The notes under the pieces were generated by a model. It made no database searches. It was not told where the DNA came from and was given only the letters and a program-made list of their open reading frames with translations. Shown piece after piece: positions 6,336 through 6,931 of a stretch of 6,931 nt of DNA. Source of the DNA: Nitriliruptoraceae bacterium (GTDB taxonomy: Bacteria > Actinomycetota > Nitriliruptoria > Nitriliruptorales > Nitriliruptoraceae); assembly GCA_007134165.1 (NCBI GenBank), contig SLLJ01000247.1:1-6931 (forward strand). The letters run 5' to 3'. Position numbers and translations under genes: made by a program. Every line of letters starts with the position of its first letter. The first letter of the stretch is position 1.

Positions 6336-6347
6336 CGTCCGGTGGCG
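6330..6347 (-). promoter_or_regulatory. Perfect inverted repeat covering the GTG start of the prodomain protease
   Basis: CGCCACCG (6330-6337) and CGGTGGCG (6340-6347) are exact reverse complements separated by two bases. As minus-strand RNA this folds into at least a 7-bp GC-rich stem with a four-base loop, and the GTG at 6335-6333 lies inside the 3' arm. Either the hairpin limits initiation there or the true start is upstream. The symmetry itself is certain; function is inference. Confidence 0.4.
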
Positions 6348-6379
6348 ACGCGTATCGCTCGGGTCCGATCTCCGAGTGT

Positions 6380-6931
6380 TCAGTCGACGACCGCCCGCAT
6401 CAGGAGCGACGCCGCCTGGCCCCGCAGGACGGGCTGCTCGGGACAGAACAGCTTGGGCTGACAGCCGGTGGTGATCCCGTGCTCGGCGAGTGATTCGATC
6501 GCCGGTCGGTGCACGCTGTCGTCTGCGACGTCGTGGAACGTTCCCCGCGCCGAGGTCTCGAGTCCAAGCGCACGAGCGAGCAGGGACGCGAACTGCTGCC
6601 GGGACACCGGATCACCCGCGCGGAAGGTGTCGTCCTCGAAGCCATGCACCACGCCGGCAGCCGCAAGCTCCAAGATCGCCGCGGCATGCGTACTGCTCTC
6701 CGGCACGTCGACGAAGTGCACCGGCGGCAGATCGGCATCCCCCGGCACCAGGTCGAAGGTATTGGCGAGGATCGTCGCCAGCTGACCCCGGCTGAGCAGC
6801 TCGCCCGGCGCGAACCGGCGTTCCTCAACACCACGCACGATGCCAGCCGACGCCGCCCAGATGATGCCCTCAGCATGGACCGAACCATCGACATCGTCGA
6901 AAGGCAGCGGGTCGGGGCCGGGAGCAGGATC
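6380..6931 (-). CDS. 3' end of a gene for a protein with three C-terminal SLH repeats (N-terminal module off the window)
   Basis: The frame is open from the right edge (6931) to TGA at 6382-6380, giving 183 visible residues. It starts in a Pro-rich linker (DPAPGPDPLP) and then holds three complete SLH-type repeats. Repeat 1 begins FDDVDGSVHAEGI and crosses the GTG at 6838, so that GTG is internal and not the gene start. Repeat 2 begins FVDVPESSTHA; repeat 3 begins FHDVADDSVHR and ends almost at the stop (MRAVVD). Signatures are SRGQ, SRQQ and LRGQ. One cysteine pair lies in the loop of repeat 3 (GCQPKLFCP), like loops 1 and 3 of the M23 protein. By analogy with its neighbours the missing part is probably a signal peptide and an enzymatic domain, but this cannot be seen. 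It is the first visible gene of the minus-strand operon; the following protease frame begins at or shortly after its stop. Confidence 0.85.
   Translation of the reverse strand, partial: DPAPGPDPLPFDDVDGSVHAEGIIWAASAGIVRGVEERRFAPGELLSRGQLATILANTFDLVPGDADLPPVHFVDVPESSTHAAAILELAAAGVVHGFEDDTFRAGDPVSRQQFASLLARALGLETSARGTFHDVADDSVHRPAIESLAEHGITTGCQPKLFCPEQPVLRGQAASLLMRAVVD

Noticed and set aside
6380..6838. GTG 6838 as the start of a 152-residue SLH protein
   Set aside because: The frame stays open to the window edge and residues upstream complete SLH repeat 1, so the GTG is internal.

Overview
The window is very GC-rich, densely packed bacterial DNA with long spurious open frames on the opposite strands. 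The C-terminal SLH (S-layer homology)-type repeats, with a conserved Arg-Gly/Ala-Gln signature and G-C...Y/F-C loops, resemble those I associate with deep-branching Actinomycetota (Nitriliruptoria, Euzebya or Acidimicrobiia type lineages). That placement is inference; there is no rRNA or other marker gene here.

Layout. Bases 1-187 hold a stem-loop at the edge (possible terminator of an off-window gene) and the leader of the first gene. Plus strand: a secreted M23 metallopeptidase with three SLH repeats (188-1516), then a multi-pass membrane protein of the lysylphosphatidylglycerol-synthase TM / flippase-like family (1560-2540). The 43-base gap between them carries two tiny frames whose stops and starts interlock, leading to the ATG of the membrane protein. 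Minus strand, convergent, read from right to left: the 3' end of a gene for three SLH repeats whose N-terminal module is off the window (6931-6380), then a subtilisin-family (S8) protease with prodomain and three SLH repeats (from 6335, or further upstream, to 4308), then a second S8 protease with three SLH repeats but almost no prodomain (4311-2563). The two convergent groups end 22 bases apart.

Together this looks like an island of exported hydrolases (one peptidoglycan-type metalloprotease, two serine proteases, one unknown) that share a cell-envelope anchoring module, plus one membrane protein. All twelve SLH repeats keep the signature Arg, but ten of twelve have Gln where classical SLH domains have Glu. 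Every cysteine in the four SLH proteins (visible parts) can be assigned to a pair in or beside an SLH repeat. The minus-strand genes are tightly coupled: the two protease genes overlap by GTGA with an extended Shine-Dalgarno sequence, and the upstream junction may be a CTGA overlap.

I see no tRNA, rRNA, CRISPR array, insertion sequence or phage feature. Nothing here is clearly a new defence or mobile system; the most interesting points are the mini-ORF relay, the uncertain protease start and the paired proteases.
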